Notes: generated by a model not told the origin, from the letters alone. Counted from the stretch's first letter, positions 16,818 through 26,086 are shown. The stretch: 64,000 nt of DNA from a virus (IMGVR_UViG_3300014720_000014:1-64000); one strand, 5' to 3'. A program made the numbers and translations.

Positions 16818-19165
16818 TGATCGAACCAAGTAAAAATCTCCAAGATATTTTTCAAAATTCAATTAATGTTGCTAAAAAACTTAATCACGAATATATCACT
16901 GTAGAACATTTGATTTATTGTATAATGTTAGATTCGGATGCATATAATCTAATAGAAAGTTTTGGTGCTGATGCTAATTTTATTAAAACTAATTTAGATC
17001 ACTATCTTAAAAATAATTTAAATGACATTAAAACTTCCGATGCAGATTTTAAACCAAAAAAAACTAATAGTGTAGAACGTGTACTTAATAGATGCTTTAC
17101 ACAAGTCTTGTTTAGCGGCAGACAGCGCATGGAGGTTGCTGATGTTATTATTAGTGTGTTAAGTGAAAAAAATAGTTTTGGTTATTATTTTCTCACTAAG
17201 GGTGGAATAACAAAAGAAAAATTTATTAAATATTTTCAAGAAAATCTTATAGTAGAAATCGACGAAGACATAGAAGTTGAAACTAGGAGTATTACTACGA
17301 ATCAAATTGACAGAATACTAAATCAGTTTTGCACTAATCTAAGTTTAAAAGCAAAACAACGTAAAATTGATCCAGTAATTGGTAGAGATGAAGAAATTGA
17401 AAAAATCCAACTGGTACTTGCTAGAAGAAATAAAAGCAACGTACTGATGGTAGGTGATCCGGGTGTCGGTAAAACTGCCATCGCAGAGGGCCTGGCCCGT
17501 AAGATTTTTGAAAAGAAAGTTCCTAAATTTATTCAAGATCATCAAGTCTATTCTTTGGACATCAGTGCATTACTAGCAGGTTCTAAGTATCGAGGAGATT
17601 TCGAAGAAAGATTTAAAGCTGTTATGACTGCTTTAGAAAAGAAAGAAAAGGTAATTTTATTCATTGATGAAGCACACATGATGCAAGGAGCAGGTGCTGC
17701 TAATCAAAGCTCAAACGATATGAGCAATATGCTGAAACCTATTCTCACCAAAGGCGTTATTAAGCTAATGGCATCTACAACTTGGGAAGAATATAGAAAA
17801 TATTTTGAAAGCGATCGTGCTTTAATGAGAAGATTTCAAAGAGTCAGCATAGAGGAACCATCTGCAGAAATGACAGTGAAAATACTTAAAGGACTGAGAA
17901 AATATTACGAGAATCATCACAAAGTAAAAATCAGTGAAGCCGCTATCGAACAGGCAGTAAAATTATCTATGAAATATATGTCTGATAAAAAATTACCGGA
18001 CAAAGCTATAGATATAATCGATTGTGCATGTGCTAGATATAAGATAAAAGATGATGCTGCAATGGAAGGAGTAGAACAGATTGTCGATATTGAACAAATT
18101 ACATATGAATTAAGTAAGATGATCAATATGCCTCTAGAAACTGTAGCACAGAAAGAAAGTAAAAATCTCAGTGATCTAGAAAAGCAAATGAAATCTGTTG
18201 TTTACGGTCAAAATAATGCTGTCGAAACTTTATTAGATAAAATTTTTGTAAGTCAAGCTGGCATGAAATCACCCAACAAGCCCATAGGAAGTTTCTTATT
18301 TCTAGGACCAACCGGTTGTGGAAAAACCGAAACAGCTAAACAATTGGCGGACAAAATGGGGATGCAACTTATTAGATTTGATATGGGTGAATATCAAGAA
18401 AAACACAGCGTAGCTAGACTTATAGGTGCTCCTCCCGGATACGTTGGTTATGAAGACAATGCTGGTATGTTGATCACTAAGCTACAAGAACATCCAAATT
18501 CTATTTTGTTATTAGATGAAATAGAGAAAGCGCATCCAGACGTTTCTAATATTTTACTAGCATTTATGGATAATGGATTTGTAACTGGTAGCAATGGTAA
18601 AGTGGCAGACGGTAGAAACAGTATTCTTATTATGACTTCTAATTTAGGTGCTGCCGATAATGAACGTAATACTATAGGTTTTGGAGATTTAGAAAGAGAT
18701 GGTGAAGATGAAAAAGCGGTTAAAAAATTCTTTGCTCCTGAATTTCGTAATCGATTAGATAGTGTAATTAAATTCAGTAAATTATCAAACGAAACTGTAT
18801 CGCAAATTGTAATTAAATTCATTAATGATTTGAATCAACAATTAAAAGATAAGGGTATAGAAATCGTAGCAAATAGCAAATCTGTTGTATGGTTGTCCGA
18901 GAAAGGCTATGATTCTAAGATGGGGGCTCGTCCTTTAGCTAGATTAATTGATAATGAGATTAAAAGTCCGTTGAGTCGTAGAGTTTTATTTGGAGATTTA
19001 GTTAACGGCGGCAGGGTGAACATCGATGTCATAGATGATAAATTAGAATTCACTATATCTGAAATTCCTAAACCGCTAACAAAAGAAGAAAGAAAAGCAG
19101 CAAAAGCAGCAGCAGCCGCTAGAGAATCTGCAAAGGCAGAAGAAAATGTTATCAACCAAAACTAA
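16817..19165 (+). CDS. clpA: ClpA-like AAA+ unfoldase
   Basis: 782 aa, close to host ClpA (758 aa). N-terminal Clp N domain (residues 1-145), D1 with Walker A GDPGVGKT (about 212-219) and LFIDEAHMM, D2 with Walker A GPTGCGKT (about 496-503) and LLLDEIEKAHPD. The D2 loop has I620-G621-F622 in the place of the ClpA IGL loop that docks on ClpP. So it probably redirects host ClpP to chosen substrates. The C-terminus is Ala/Lys-rich. No ClpP gene is in the window. Confidence 0.92.
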   Translation: MIEPSKNLQDIFQNSINVAKKLNHEYITVEHLIYCIMLDSDAYNLIESFGADANFIKTNLDHYLKNNLNDIKTSDADFKPKKTNSVERVLNRCFTQVLFSGRQRMEVADVIISVLSEKNSFGYYFLTKGGITKEKFIKYFQENLIVEIDEDIEVETRSITTNQIDRILNQFCTNLSLKAKQRKIDPVIGRDEEIEKIQLVLARRNKSNVLMVGDPGVGKTAIAEGLARKIFEKKVPKFIQDHQVYSLDISALLAGSKYRGDFEERFKAVMTALEKKEKVILFIDEAHMMQGAGAANQSSNDMSNMLKPILTKGVIKLMASTTWEEYRKYFESDRALMRRFQRVSIEEPSAEMTVKILKGLRKYYENHHKVKISEAAIEQAVKLSMKYMSDKKLPDKAIDIIDCACARYKIKDDAAMEGVEQIVDIEQITYELSKMINMPLETVAQKESKNLSDLEKQMKSVVYGQNNAVETLLDKIFVSQAGMKSPNKPIGSFLFLGPTGCGKTETAKQLADKMGMQLIRFDMGEYQEKHSVARLIGAPPGYVGYEDNAGMLITKLQEHPNSILLLDEIEKAHPDVSNILLAFMDNGFVTGSNGKVADGRNSILIMTSNLGAADNERNTIGFGDLERDGEDEKAVKKFFAPEFRNRLDSVIKFSKLSNETVSQIVIKFINDLNQQLKDKGIEIVANSKSVVWLSEKGYDSKMGARPLARLIDNEIKSPLSRRVLFGDLVNGGRVNIDVIDDKLEFTISEIPKPLTKEERKAAKAAAAARESAKAEENVINQN

Positions 19166-19826
19166 ATTAACTAATCGTAAATTTTATAACAAGTGGTTAT
19201 ATAAAACCACGTTAGAAATCGAAGGCGGTGCAATATTTAGGCTCAAAAATATAGAAGAGATTAAGAAATTTTGTTATTCTCCAGATCAATCGGAACACAA
19301 ATATTCTATATGGTCAAAGGCTTATAAAAATAAAAACAACATTTTGAATATTTGTGAGATTTTAGAAACTTATGACAAAAATATATATCAAACCCGTGTA
19401 GAAAGAAACTTAATTGATTTTTATACTAACGATAAAACATTTTACAGTCAGTTATCTGTGAAATTTGAGAATATTTTAAGACATAGATTTGAGCCTAGTG
19501 ATGCTACAATTAACGCTATAAGTGAATCAAATTGTTCTATCGCTGTGAAAAAATTACCCAAAGATAGATATCAATACAGAGTTTACTTACTACCTCATAA
19601 ACTAGCAGGAGATAAAGAAGCTAAAGTTAGATATATTGATTGGCTTAAATCTCAAAACGATAGAATCACCTGTACTAAAGCTATCGAAAAATGGTTTATA
19701 GAGACAGACTGGAATTGGGACCGAAGATATGTTCTAGTAGAAGACGAACGAGCACTGTTGATGTTAAAACTTAGAAACGCTGAGCTAATAGGACGGATTT
19801 ACAACTTTGTTATAACCGATAAATAA
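19146..19826 (+). CDS. Unknown protein following ClpA
   Basis: 226 aa, basic, overlapping clpA by 20 bases. Begins TKLTNRKFYNKWLYKTTLEI and contains WLKSQNDRITCTKAIEKWF and ETDWNWDRRYVLVEDE. No domain recognised; no catalytic motif evident. Coupling to ClpA suggests an adaptor as one option, but other roles are equally possible. Could also be a DNA- or RNA-binding protein given its charge. Confidence 0.75.
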   Translation: MLSTKTKLTNRKFYNKWLYKTTLEIEGGAIFRLKNIEEIKKFCYSPDQSEHKYSIWSKAYKNKNNILNICEILETYDKNIYQTRVERNLIDFYTNDKTFYSQLSVKFENILRHRFEPSDATINAISESNCSIAVKKLPKDRYQYRVYLLPHKLAGDKEAKVRYIDWLKSQNDRITCTKAIEKWFIETDWNWDRRYVLVEDERALLMLKLRNAELIGRIYNFVITDK

Positions 19827-19829
19827 CAT

Positions 19830-20204
19830 ATGAGCTTCGAAACCGTCAAATTATTAGAAAATATCACTGTAAACTCTGCCTACGGTAGAGATTATAATTC
19901 ATTATTAGATTCCGAAACTTTATTCTATTCGGATAAAGGAAGGGGAGCGGGATACTACAAGTCTAATAACGGTATTCAAACAGTATTTTTTCATGTTGAA
20001 TCATTTGTAGGAACAATAAAGATACAGGCAACCTTAGAATTAAATCCAGGCGATATTGATTGGTTTGATGCTCATATAGAAACTTTTGCTTTAGACAGTT
20101 CAAATTCAAATAGATCCGCTACATTAACCGGGAATTTTGTTTACTTAAGAGCGGAATATCACATCGAAAACGGCGAAATCATAGACGTCCGTTATAATTA
20201 CTAA
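19830..20204 (+). CDS. Unknown beta-rich protein
   Basis: 124 aa, acidic, all-beta pattern (GIQTVFFHVESFVGTIKIQA, LELNPGDIDWFDAHI). Resembles a small structural or fibre-associated protein in composition. No SD is strong; starts 3 bases after the previous stop. Confidence 0.7.
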   Translation: MSFETVKLLENITVNSAYGRDYNSLLDSETLFYSDKGRGAGYYKSNNGIQTVFFHVESFVGTIKIQATLELNPGDIDWFDAHIETFALDSSNSNRSATLTGNFVYLRAEYHIENGEIIDVRYNY

Positions 20205-20216
20205 CCTCCAAAGTTC

Positions 20217-20224
20217 GATAAATA
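20217..20224 (+). promoter_or_regulatory. Candidate late promoter (GATAAATA)
   Basis: GATAAATA lies in a 43-bp gap, 24 bases before the ATG at 20248. It is the likely start of the transcript for the capsid-targeted protein block. Confidence 0.55.
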
Positions 20225-20249
20225 TAGTATCATCTTAGGAAGATACTAT
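20224..20249 (+). promoter_or_regulatory. Hairpin enclosing SD and start codon
   Basis: ATAGTATC (20224-20231) and GATACTAT (20242-20249) form a perfect 8-bp stem with a 10-base loop that holds the SD (TTAGGAA). The first bases of the ATG (20248-20249) are paired. It could make translation of the 20248 gene depend on unfolding or a protein. Confidence 0.6.
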
Positions 20250-21360
20250 GAGAGACTTATTATCTAAATTAGACAGCATCGTCAACGAAACAGAACTTAA
20301 AAATCAGGGAGACCTGGAAGCTAAACGAAAAGCTTTAGATGAATTAGAAGCTGATCCTGTAGCTGCAAAAGATCCTGAAATTTCAGCTGCCATAGATCAG
20401 CGTAGATTAGACTTAGAAAAAGAAGCCAAATCAAAAGGGTTTGCCGAAGAATTCGAAATAGGTGATGATTTTGGTATAAGTTTTTCTGAAGATTTTGAAA
20501 TCTCAACAGAAATTTTAGGGTTTGTAGAAGATGGAATCGTTATCGAACTGGATGATCAAGCATTAGAACATCTAACCAACGAAGGTATTATATTCATCGA
20601 TGGCGAATTATCTGAATCTATAGACGAAGCTCGTGGGCCTTGTTGGGTCGGATATAAACAAGAAGGAATGAAAAAGAAAGGCAACAAAATGGTGCCTAAT
20701 TGTGTAAAAGAAGATCACGGTCCAGAAGATCCTGATGCAGAGTACAACAAAGGCGAATACGATCGTGAAGGCGATATGGCCAAAGACGATCTAAGAACCT
20801 TAAACGATGCTGCTAAAGAATTGTACGGTATCATCCAAGCGGACGAAAACTTGCCAGAATGGGTACAGGCTAAGATCGTCAAAGCCATGGACTATCTAGA
20901 TACTGCACGTGATTATATGAAAGCCAACAAGTATGCAGAAGACTACGACATTGATGAAAGCGGATTACAATATTCAATAGGTGTAGATAAACACGGTAAA
21001 GATTATATGACCAAGGCTGCTAAACTTATGCGTAATGGCGGCACCCAGCAACAACTTGGTGCTCTAAGAGATAAAGAAAGCAAGGCATATAAAAACAAAA
21101 AAGAAGATTTCGAAGTTGATGAAGCAGAGTATCGTGGAAAAAATGTTCCGTTAGGTAAGAAACTGCCCGGTGATGTTAAGAAATCAAAAGTCTATGTACG
21201 CAAGCCTAACGGCAATATTGTCAAGGTAAACTTCGGCGATAAGAAGATGCGTATCAAGAAATCTAATCCGGCACGTAGACGCAGTTTCCGTGCTAGACAT
21301 AATTGTAAGAATCCCGGCCCGCGCTGGAAGGCACGCTATTGGTCTTGTAGGAGCTGGTAA
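20248..21360 (+). CDS. Modular head-internal protein candidate with basic Cys C-terminus
   Basis: 370 aa. An N-terminal helical and acidic part, then SIDEARGPCWVGYKQ opens a second module. A helical part follows (TLNDAAKELYGIIQADENLP), then VDEAEYRGKNVPLGKKLPG and a very basic end with NPARRRSFRARHNCKNPG and YWSCRSW. The (I/V)DEA junctions look like T4 prohead protease sites (hydrophobic-x-E). The basic tail could bind DNA. First of a gene set with related N-termini. Function unknown; packaging in the head is my inference. Confidence 0.75.
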   Translation: MRDLLSKLDSIVNETELKNQGDLEAKRKALDELEADPVAAKDPEISAAIDQRRLDLEKEAKSKGFAEEFEIGDDFGISFSEDFEISTEILGFVEDGIVIELDDQALEHLTNEGIIFIDGELSESIDEARGPCWVGYKQEGMKKKGNKMVPNCVKEDHGPEDPDAEYNKGEYDREGDMAKDDLRTLNDAAKELYGIIQADENLPEWVQAKIVKAMDYLDTARDYMKANKYAEDYDIDESGLQYSIGVDKHGKDYMTKAAKLMRNGGTQQQLGALRDKESKAYKNKKEDFEVDEAEYRGKNVPLGKKLPGDVKKSKVYVRKPNGNIVKVNFGDKKMRIKKSNPARRRSFRARHNCKNPGPRWKARYWSCRSW

Positions 21361-21695
21361 TGCTTTTAAAAGAGATGTGGAGTCCTATAGGGGCGCCTAA
21401 AGTAGACGATCAAGAAATAGATTGGTTAGATGATTTACATTATCATATAGATAATAACGATTATCTGCTAAACAAATATTTTTTCCCCGCGGTTAAACGT
21501 CATAAAGAACATAAAGGTAATCCTAATGTTTTTAAGGTTTATATTAGACCTTTGGAAAAATGTAAAGAAAATTACTGCGAGCAATATAATATAGAAAATC
21601 CAGAAGAGAAATTTCCAAAAGAAAAGATAATTGAATTAGCGAAAAGATTTGCTGAAGAACAAGATAAACATATTGAAAAAGGCGATTACGATTAA
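21360..21695 (+). CDS. Small conserved-type protein with CTS-like start
   Basis: 111 aa, starting MLLKEMW, similar to the MLLKQLFE start of the next gene. The rest (DDQEIDWLDDLHYHIDNNDY, FPAVKRHKEHKGNP) is charged and helical, with no domain known to me. It overlaps both neighbours by one base (TAATG), so it is tightly co-translated with the two modular proteins. Confidence 0.75.
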   Translation: MLLKEMWSPIGAPKVDDQEIDWLDDLHYHIDNNDYLLNKYFFPAVKRHKEHKGNPNVFKVYIRPLEKCKENYCEQYNIENPEEKFPKEKIIELAKRFAEEQDKHIEKGDYD

Positions 21696-22942
21696 TGCTG
21701 TTAAAACAACTGTTCGAGTCTGATACTAAGCATGTCACATTCTGCTTCGGTAGGATAAATCCTCCTACCATTGGACACAAACAGGTTCTCGATACTATGA
21801 AAAGTCAAGGCGGAGATATGAAAATATTTGTCAGCCAAAGTCAAGATCCTAAAAAAAATCCTTTGGATTATTCTACAAAAATAAAATTTATTAAAGCTAT
21901 GTTTCCTGAATACGCAGGTGATGTAGTGGATGATGCTGGTCTAAATACCATAGTGAAAGTAGCTGCATATCTATACGACCAAGGTTATAATGCTGCAACT
22001 TTTGTAGCTGGTAGCGATCGATTAGAAGATATAAAAAAACTTCTAACACAGTATAATGGCGTCGAAGGTAAAGCTCACGGATTTTATAATTTTGAAGTTT
22101 TAGATTTTGTTTCAAGTGGTGAACGTGAAGACGGTGCAGAGGGAGTTGCAGGAGTTAGTGCCAGTGGTGCTAGAGCTGCTGCGGCCAATAATGATTTCTC
22201 AGCTTTCCAAGAAGCTACTGGCGCAGGCGAATTAGCCAAACCACTGTATGATGCTGTACGAAAAGGCATGGGCATCAAAGAAAGTGTCAGCGAAGGTTGG
22301 AAGAGCAAGGCTGCAGGTGCAGCTCTAGCTGCTGCTAACTTGCTAGGATCGCCTGCACAGGCCACAGACGAACCAGTGAAACCAATCACGATCGCTTATG
22401 TAAAAATAGATGGTGAAGTGCGAAGTTATAATCTCGGAGATAAATTTGCCAATGCTAGAGAAGCAGAAGAATTCATCACTAAAATTTTAGATAAACAAGG
22501 ACTCAGCGGATATTATCTCGAAATCAAACATGGTTATCCTAAGAAAAAAAATGAATCTATAAAAGAAGCTCCTATAGAAATGGATCCTGCAGACCCGATG
22601 GATCCCATGATCTATGGACACGATAAAGCCAACCCTGCAAAGTTAAAATATAGAATGCTGAGAGCAGCTAATCAAATCAAAGATCTTGCCAGTCGTGTAG
22701 ACAATGCTAGTCCTGCTGAATGGCAAACAATAACTCGTCAATTCGATGAATTGAAAATGAATGTTGAACAAATACGACATGCTCTAGAAGAACTAGCCAA
22801 GGTTCGTAAGAAGGGCGGGGTTCGTAGTCGTGGCATAGATAAATTTATCGATAGTATAGAAGAGGGATACGGACGTTATTGGTGTTCAACAGATAAGAAG
22901 TGGAAAACTCGAAAGGGTCCTAAACAGAGTAGAAAATCATGA
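21695..22942 (+). CDS. Nucleotidyltransferase-type head protein candidate, multi-module
   Basis: 415 aa. Starts MLLKQLFE, like a T4 capsid-targeting sequence. Residues about 12-185 form a cytidylyltransferase-like fold (FCFGRINPPTIGHKQVL with a GH of the HxGH motif, and GVSASGARAAA in place of the second motif). Then come linkers ESVSEG, ESIKEA and SIEEGYGRYW, each a possible prohead protease site, separating a small globular domain, a helical domain and a basic Cys tail (GRYWCSTDKKWKTRKG). Catalysis is uncertain since the first His of HxGH is Thr or Ile. Confidence 0.8.
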   Translation: MLLKQLFESDTKHVTFCFGRINPPTIGHKQVLDTMKSQGGDMKIFVSQSQDPKKNPLDYSTKIKFIKAMFPEYAGDVVDDAGLNTIVKVAAYLYDQGYNAATFVAGSDRLEDIKKLLTQYNGVEGKAHGFYNFEVLDFVSSGEREDGAEGVAGVSASGARAAAANNDFSAFQEATGAGELAKPLYDAVRKGMGIKESVSEGWKSKAAGAALAAANLLGSPAQATDEPVKPITIAYVKIDGEVRSYNLGDKFANAREAEEFITKILDKQGLSGYYLEIKHGYPKKKNESIKEAPIEMDPADPMDPMIYGHDKANPAKLKYRMLRAANQIKDLASRVDNASPAEWQTITRQFDELKMNVEQIRHALEELAKVRKKGGVRSRGIDKFIDSIEEGYGRYWCSTDKKWKTRKGPKQSRKS

Positions 22943-23883
22943 GAGCAAAAGAATTTATCATAGAAAATAAAAAAGATCGCAGAGCTAAAAAATACAATAT
23001 CAAGCCTCGTAACCCTATGGGTACTGCTCCTCAAACAGGTGCTGGCGCACACAAAGATAAAAAGAAAGCCGACAAACAAGGTGATGTCAAACACAAAGGC
23101 AAACAGTTTGACGAAGGTGTGGCGGAAGGCTCACTAAGTGAATTTGCACCAGGAGGTAATTCTTCGTCAAGTTATTATGCTGTCACTGCAAACTTTGTGA
23201 TTGATTTTGTTCAACAAAAAGAAGAAGAAACACAGGATCTAATAGATTCTGGATGGACAAAACAAGACTTGGAGCAATCAGGCCACTGGCAAGGTCAGGA
23301 AGCTGACATTACATATTTTGCACAGGTGCGTGATGGTTTCTTAAAAGGACTAAAGTCGGGGTTTGATGCATACTTGCAAGGTGACACACAGTTAAAAGAT
23401 CAGTTAGGTGAATACTGGATAGACAACGGTTTATCACTTAACCAAAACTGGAAAAAGATATACGGTGAACCTTGGGGCCGTGATGAGTATGATGAAAGCA
23501 TGATGGAAGCCACAGGTGATAACAAGTTTGATAAGATGCTTAAAGGTATCACAGGTAAAAAACCGGTAGCCAAACAACAAAAAGCAGATACCAAACAACA
23601 GGCACGTGGTGCTTTTGATAATATGTTTGGTGGAGGCAATCCTGCTGACAAACTTGGCATTAGGAAAAAAGGTGTGGCGGAAGATACCAATATCCCTTTT
23701 AATCAATGTCCGCATTGCCGTGGTCCTATCTTTCATGAAAGCTTAATAAATGAAAAACAGGATGCCTGTTATCATAAAGTTCGCAGCAGATATAAAGTAT
23801 GGCCTTCGGCATATGCTTCGGGTGCATTAGTTCAGTGTCGCAAGAAAGGTGCTAAGAATTGGGGTAATAAGAGTAAAAAATGA
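22939..23883 (+). CDS. Modular head-internal protein candidate with CTS-like start and Cys module
   Basis: 314 aa. Starts MRAKEFIIE, close to the T4 internal-protein leader MKTYQEFIAE. GVAEGSLSE (about residue 59) and KKGVAEDTN (about 248) could be further protease sites. Middle domain has YYAVTANFVIDFVQQKEEE and a Trp-rich part. The C-terminus has CPHC and a basic module (YKVWPSAYASGALVQCRKKG) seen, as far as I know, in many marine phage proteins. Function unknown. Confidence 0.75.
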   Translation: MRAKEFIIENKKDRRAKKYNIKPRNPMGTAPQTGAGAHKDKKKADKQGDVKHKGKQFDEGVAEGSLSEFAPGGNSSSSYYAVTANFVIDFVQQKEEETQDLIDSGWTKQDLEQSGHWQGQEADITYFAQVRDGFLKGLKSGFDAYLQGDTQLKDQLGEYWIDNGLSLNQNWKKIYGEPWGRDEYDESMMEATGDNKFDKMLKGITGKKPVAKQQKADTKQQARGAFDNMFGGGNPADKLGIRKKGVAEDTNIPFNQCPHCRGPIFHESLINEKQDACYHKVRSRYKVWPSAYASGALVQCRKKGAKNWGNKSKK

Positions 23884-24488
23884 GATTTTTTGAAATAGAA
23901 GATTTTAGAAAAGTTCCGATAGAAAACTTTGTTCCTAAAGAAGAAGATCTAAACGACTTAAAATCTAAGTTTTTGCCCGATTGGGAAATGCTAGATCATC
24001 AATATCTCACTGCCAAATACGTAGCTAAAGATCACAGACACGCTTTTAAATTTATTGATTTTATAAATCGTCTTTCAGAAAAGATGGATCATTTCACTGA
24101 AGTAACTCAAGATGTTGCAGAAGTAAAAGTTCGCACATCAACTTTTGATGTAGAGGGCTTAACAATTTTAGATTTTAAAATAGCTCTTTATATAGATAGA
24201 TACGCAGAAAAAAACGACATAGAACAAGTTCGAATGAGCGGCAATTTCGGAATGCACGAGAATCTAAAACAATGGTTTAAAGATAAATGGGTTAGATTTG
24301 GTCCTGATGGAAAGATTCGTGGAAACTGCGCTAGAGGTTCAGATAAAGAAGGTAAACCTAAATGTCTGCCACAAAGTAAAGCTCACAGCCTAGGAAAAAA
24401 AGGGCGTGCCACCGCGGCAACTCGTAAACGCAGAGAAGATCCTAATCCAGAACGCAAAGGTGCAGCTAAAAATGTTAGAACTAAATGA
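23880..24488 (+). CDS. Pterin carbinolamine dehydratase-like domain fused to basic Cys tail
   Basis: 202 aa. Residues about 45-110 follow the PCD/DCoH pattern: HAFKFIDFINRLSEKMDHF, a central VKVRTSTFDVEGLTILD and FKIALYID. The catalytic HHP and TH histidines of true enzymes appear lost (DHFT and STF), so it may keep the fold without activity. From about residue 133 a basic tail follows (WVRFGPDGKIRGNCARG, KCLPQSKAHSLGKKGR). That tail type recurs in this block, in line with DNA binding or packaging. Confidence 0.65.
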   Translation: MRFFEIEDFRKVPIENFVPKEEDLNDLKSKFLPDWEMLDHQYLTAKYVAKDHRHAFKFIDFINRLSEKMDHFTEVTQDVAEVKVRTSTFDVEGLTILDFKIALYIDRYAEKNDIEQVRMSGNFGMHENLKQWFKDKWVRFGPDGKIRGNCARGSDKEGKPKCLPQSKAHSLGKKGRATAATRKRREDPNPERKGAAKNVRTK

Positions 24489-24687
24489 CCTTAAGCGTCT
24501 AGCTGGAATAAACGAATTCAAAGGCTACCAGCCCTATGGTGGTAGCAACATAAGTATCACTGGTAATGAAAAAGGTGAACTCATGCGTAAGCACAATATT
24601 AAACCTGGAACTCCAGAATGGTTTCAGTTGTGGTTTAGCTTACCTTATCTAACCGGAGAAAAACCTGTGGGAGATAAAAATGGTTGA
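24472..24687 (+). CDS. Small conserved-type phage protein
   Basis: 71 aa from the ATG at 24472, overlapping the previous gene by 17 bases. The upstream in-frame ATG (24406) would overlap far more. Starts [15 protein letters not shown], again a leader with a possible hydrophobic-x-E site (INE). The end ([19 protein letters not shown]) is a pattern I associate with T4-like marine phages. Function unknown. Confidence 0.7.
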   Translation: MLELNDLKRLAGINEFKGYQPYGGSNISITGNEKGELMRKHNIKPGTPEWFQLWFSLPYLTGEKPVGDKNG

Positions 24688-25006
24688 AATAACTGAAAAT
24701 GCAAAACAGAAAGTCATAGACTTATTGATTGATGAAAACAATCCAAACCTTATGCTTCGCACATTTGTCCAAGGCGGTGGTTGCAGTGGATTTCAATATG
24801 GATTCACATTCGACGAAGAACAGAACGAAGATGATTTCGAAATATCATTAGATGAGAAATGGAAATTAGTCGTTGATGCCATGAGTATGCAGTATCTAAC
24901 AGGAGCTGTAATCGATTATAGTGAGGATCTAAACGGCGCTAATTTCAGCATCAAAAATCCAAATGCACAAACTTCCTGTGGATGCGGATCAAGTTTTTCA
25001 GTATGA
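24680..25006 (+). CDS. IscA/ErpA-type iron-sulfur carrier protein
   Basis: 108 aa, full length. The three invariant cysteines are present: C35 in [11 protein letters not shown], and C100 and C102 in [10 protein letters not shown]-type carriers hold a [2Fe-2S] or [4Fe-4S] cluster and pass it to targets. The phage also has a ferredoxin and at least five radical SAM proteins, which are plausible clients (inference). It overlaps the previous gene by 8 bases. Confidence 0.92.
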   Translation: MVEITENAKQKVIDLLIDENNPNLMLRTFVQGGGCSGFQYGFTFDEEQNEDDFEISLDEKWKLVVDAMSMQYLTGAVIDYSEDLNGANFSIKNPNAQTSCGCGSSFSV

Positions 25007-25009
25007 TAT

Positions 25010-26080
25010 ATGAGAGCTAAAGAATTTATATTAGAAAAAAGACGTAAAAGACCTCGCTGGGCAGCGTATGGTCCAGGACTATACGGTGGTTATGGTTATG
25101 ATTCTGGTTATAGTGGCGACGGAGTAGGAGAAGCGTCATATGAAGGAAATATAGGAATTATGGAGCTGTCCAAATTTTTCCAAACTGCTTCGGAAAAACA
25201 AAAAGAATTATTTAAGCAATTTTTAGAAAAAGGTAAAAAAGGTTTAGCTTGGAAATTGGTGCAAGATACTGTAGGTGTACAATTACAAGGAAAAGAATTC
25301 GAAGATCAACATCCAAACGAAAAATCTAGAGGTACTGAATTTAAACCAAAGAAACTTGTTGTCTTTGATATAGACGACACATTGGTCAATACTCAAACAA
25401 AAGTACATGTAATTAAAGATGGACGGGTGGTTGACAGTTTAAACAGTCATGACTTCACGCACTATAAACTAAAGCCTGAAGAGAGTTTTGATTTTGAAGA
25501 TTTCCGTAATGCCAAAGAATTCTTTGAAAAATCTAAACCAATTATACCTATGATGAATCAACTAAAGCGTGATATCGCCACAGGGAATAAAGTAGTAATG
25601 GTTACGGCTAGAGCAGACTTTGATGATAAAGTATTATTTTTAGACACTTTCCGCAAACATGGCGTAGACATAGATAAAGTACATGTTTATCGTGCAGGTA
25701 ATAGTAAACAAGGTACTACAGAAGAACGTAAAAAAGCCATCATTAAAAATCTTTTAGATAAAGATAATTACACCAAAGCTATTATGTATGATGATGCTAA
25801 ACCTAATCTACATACTTTCATAGAACTTAAACAAGATCATCCCAACACAAGATTCTATGCTTGGCATGTAAACTCAATAGGAAATGCATCTGAATATATG
25901 CGTGAAAACTTTGCTGATGGTAAAATTAAGGGTAAAAGTCGTCCTGGGCGGGTAAAGCGTGCTGGTGCTAGTTGCAATGGATCCGTTACAGATTTACGCA
26001 AACGTGCTAAAAATGCTTCGGGCGAAAAAGCCAAAATGTATCATTGGTGCGCTAATATGAAGAGCGGAAAAAATAAATAA
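25010..26080 (+). CDS. HAD-type phosphatase-like protein with CTS-like start and Cys tail
   Basis: 356 aa. Starts MRAKEFILE, nearly the same as the 22939 gene and like the T4 leader MKTYQEFIAE. Residues about 105-290 are a HAD fold: VVFDIDDTLVNTQ (nucleophile DxD), MVTARADFDDK and IMYDDAKPNL. The substrate is unknown (5'-nucleotide phosphatase or polynucleotide phosphatase are options). The basic C-terminus (GRVKRAGASCNGSVTDLRKR, later YHWCANMKSG) is another of the Cys modules. Confidence 0.8.
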   Translation: MRAKEFILEKRRKRPRWAAYGPGLYGGYGYDSGYSGDGVGEASYEGNIGIMELSKFFQTASEKQKELFKQFLEKGKKGLAWKLVQDTVGVQLQGKEFEDQHPNEKSRGTEFKPKKLVVFDIDDTLVNTQTKVHVIKDGRVVDSLNSHDFTHYKLKPEESFDFEDFRNAKEFFEKSKPIIPMMNQLKRDIATGNKVVMVTARADFDDKVLFLDTFRKHGVDIDKVHVYRAGNSKQGTTEERKKAIIKNLLDKDNYTKAIMYDDAKPNLHTFIELKQDHPNTRFYAWHVNSIGNASEYMRENFADGKIKGKSRPGRVKRAGASCNGSVTDLRKRAKNASGEKAKMYHWCANMKSGKNK

Positions 26081-26086
26081 TATATT

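Noticed and set aside
19818-19825. GATAAATA before 19830
   Set aside because: It is the end of the 19146 gene (Asp-Lys-stop) and is only 4 bases before the next ATG, so it probably reflects stop-codon context.
26072-26079. AATAAATA before 26087
   Set aside because: It is the Asn-Lys-stop end of the HAD gene and is only 7 bases before the next start; weak as promoter.
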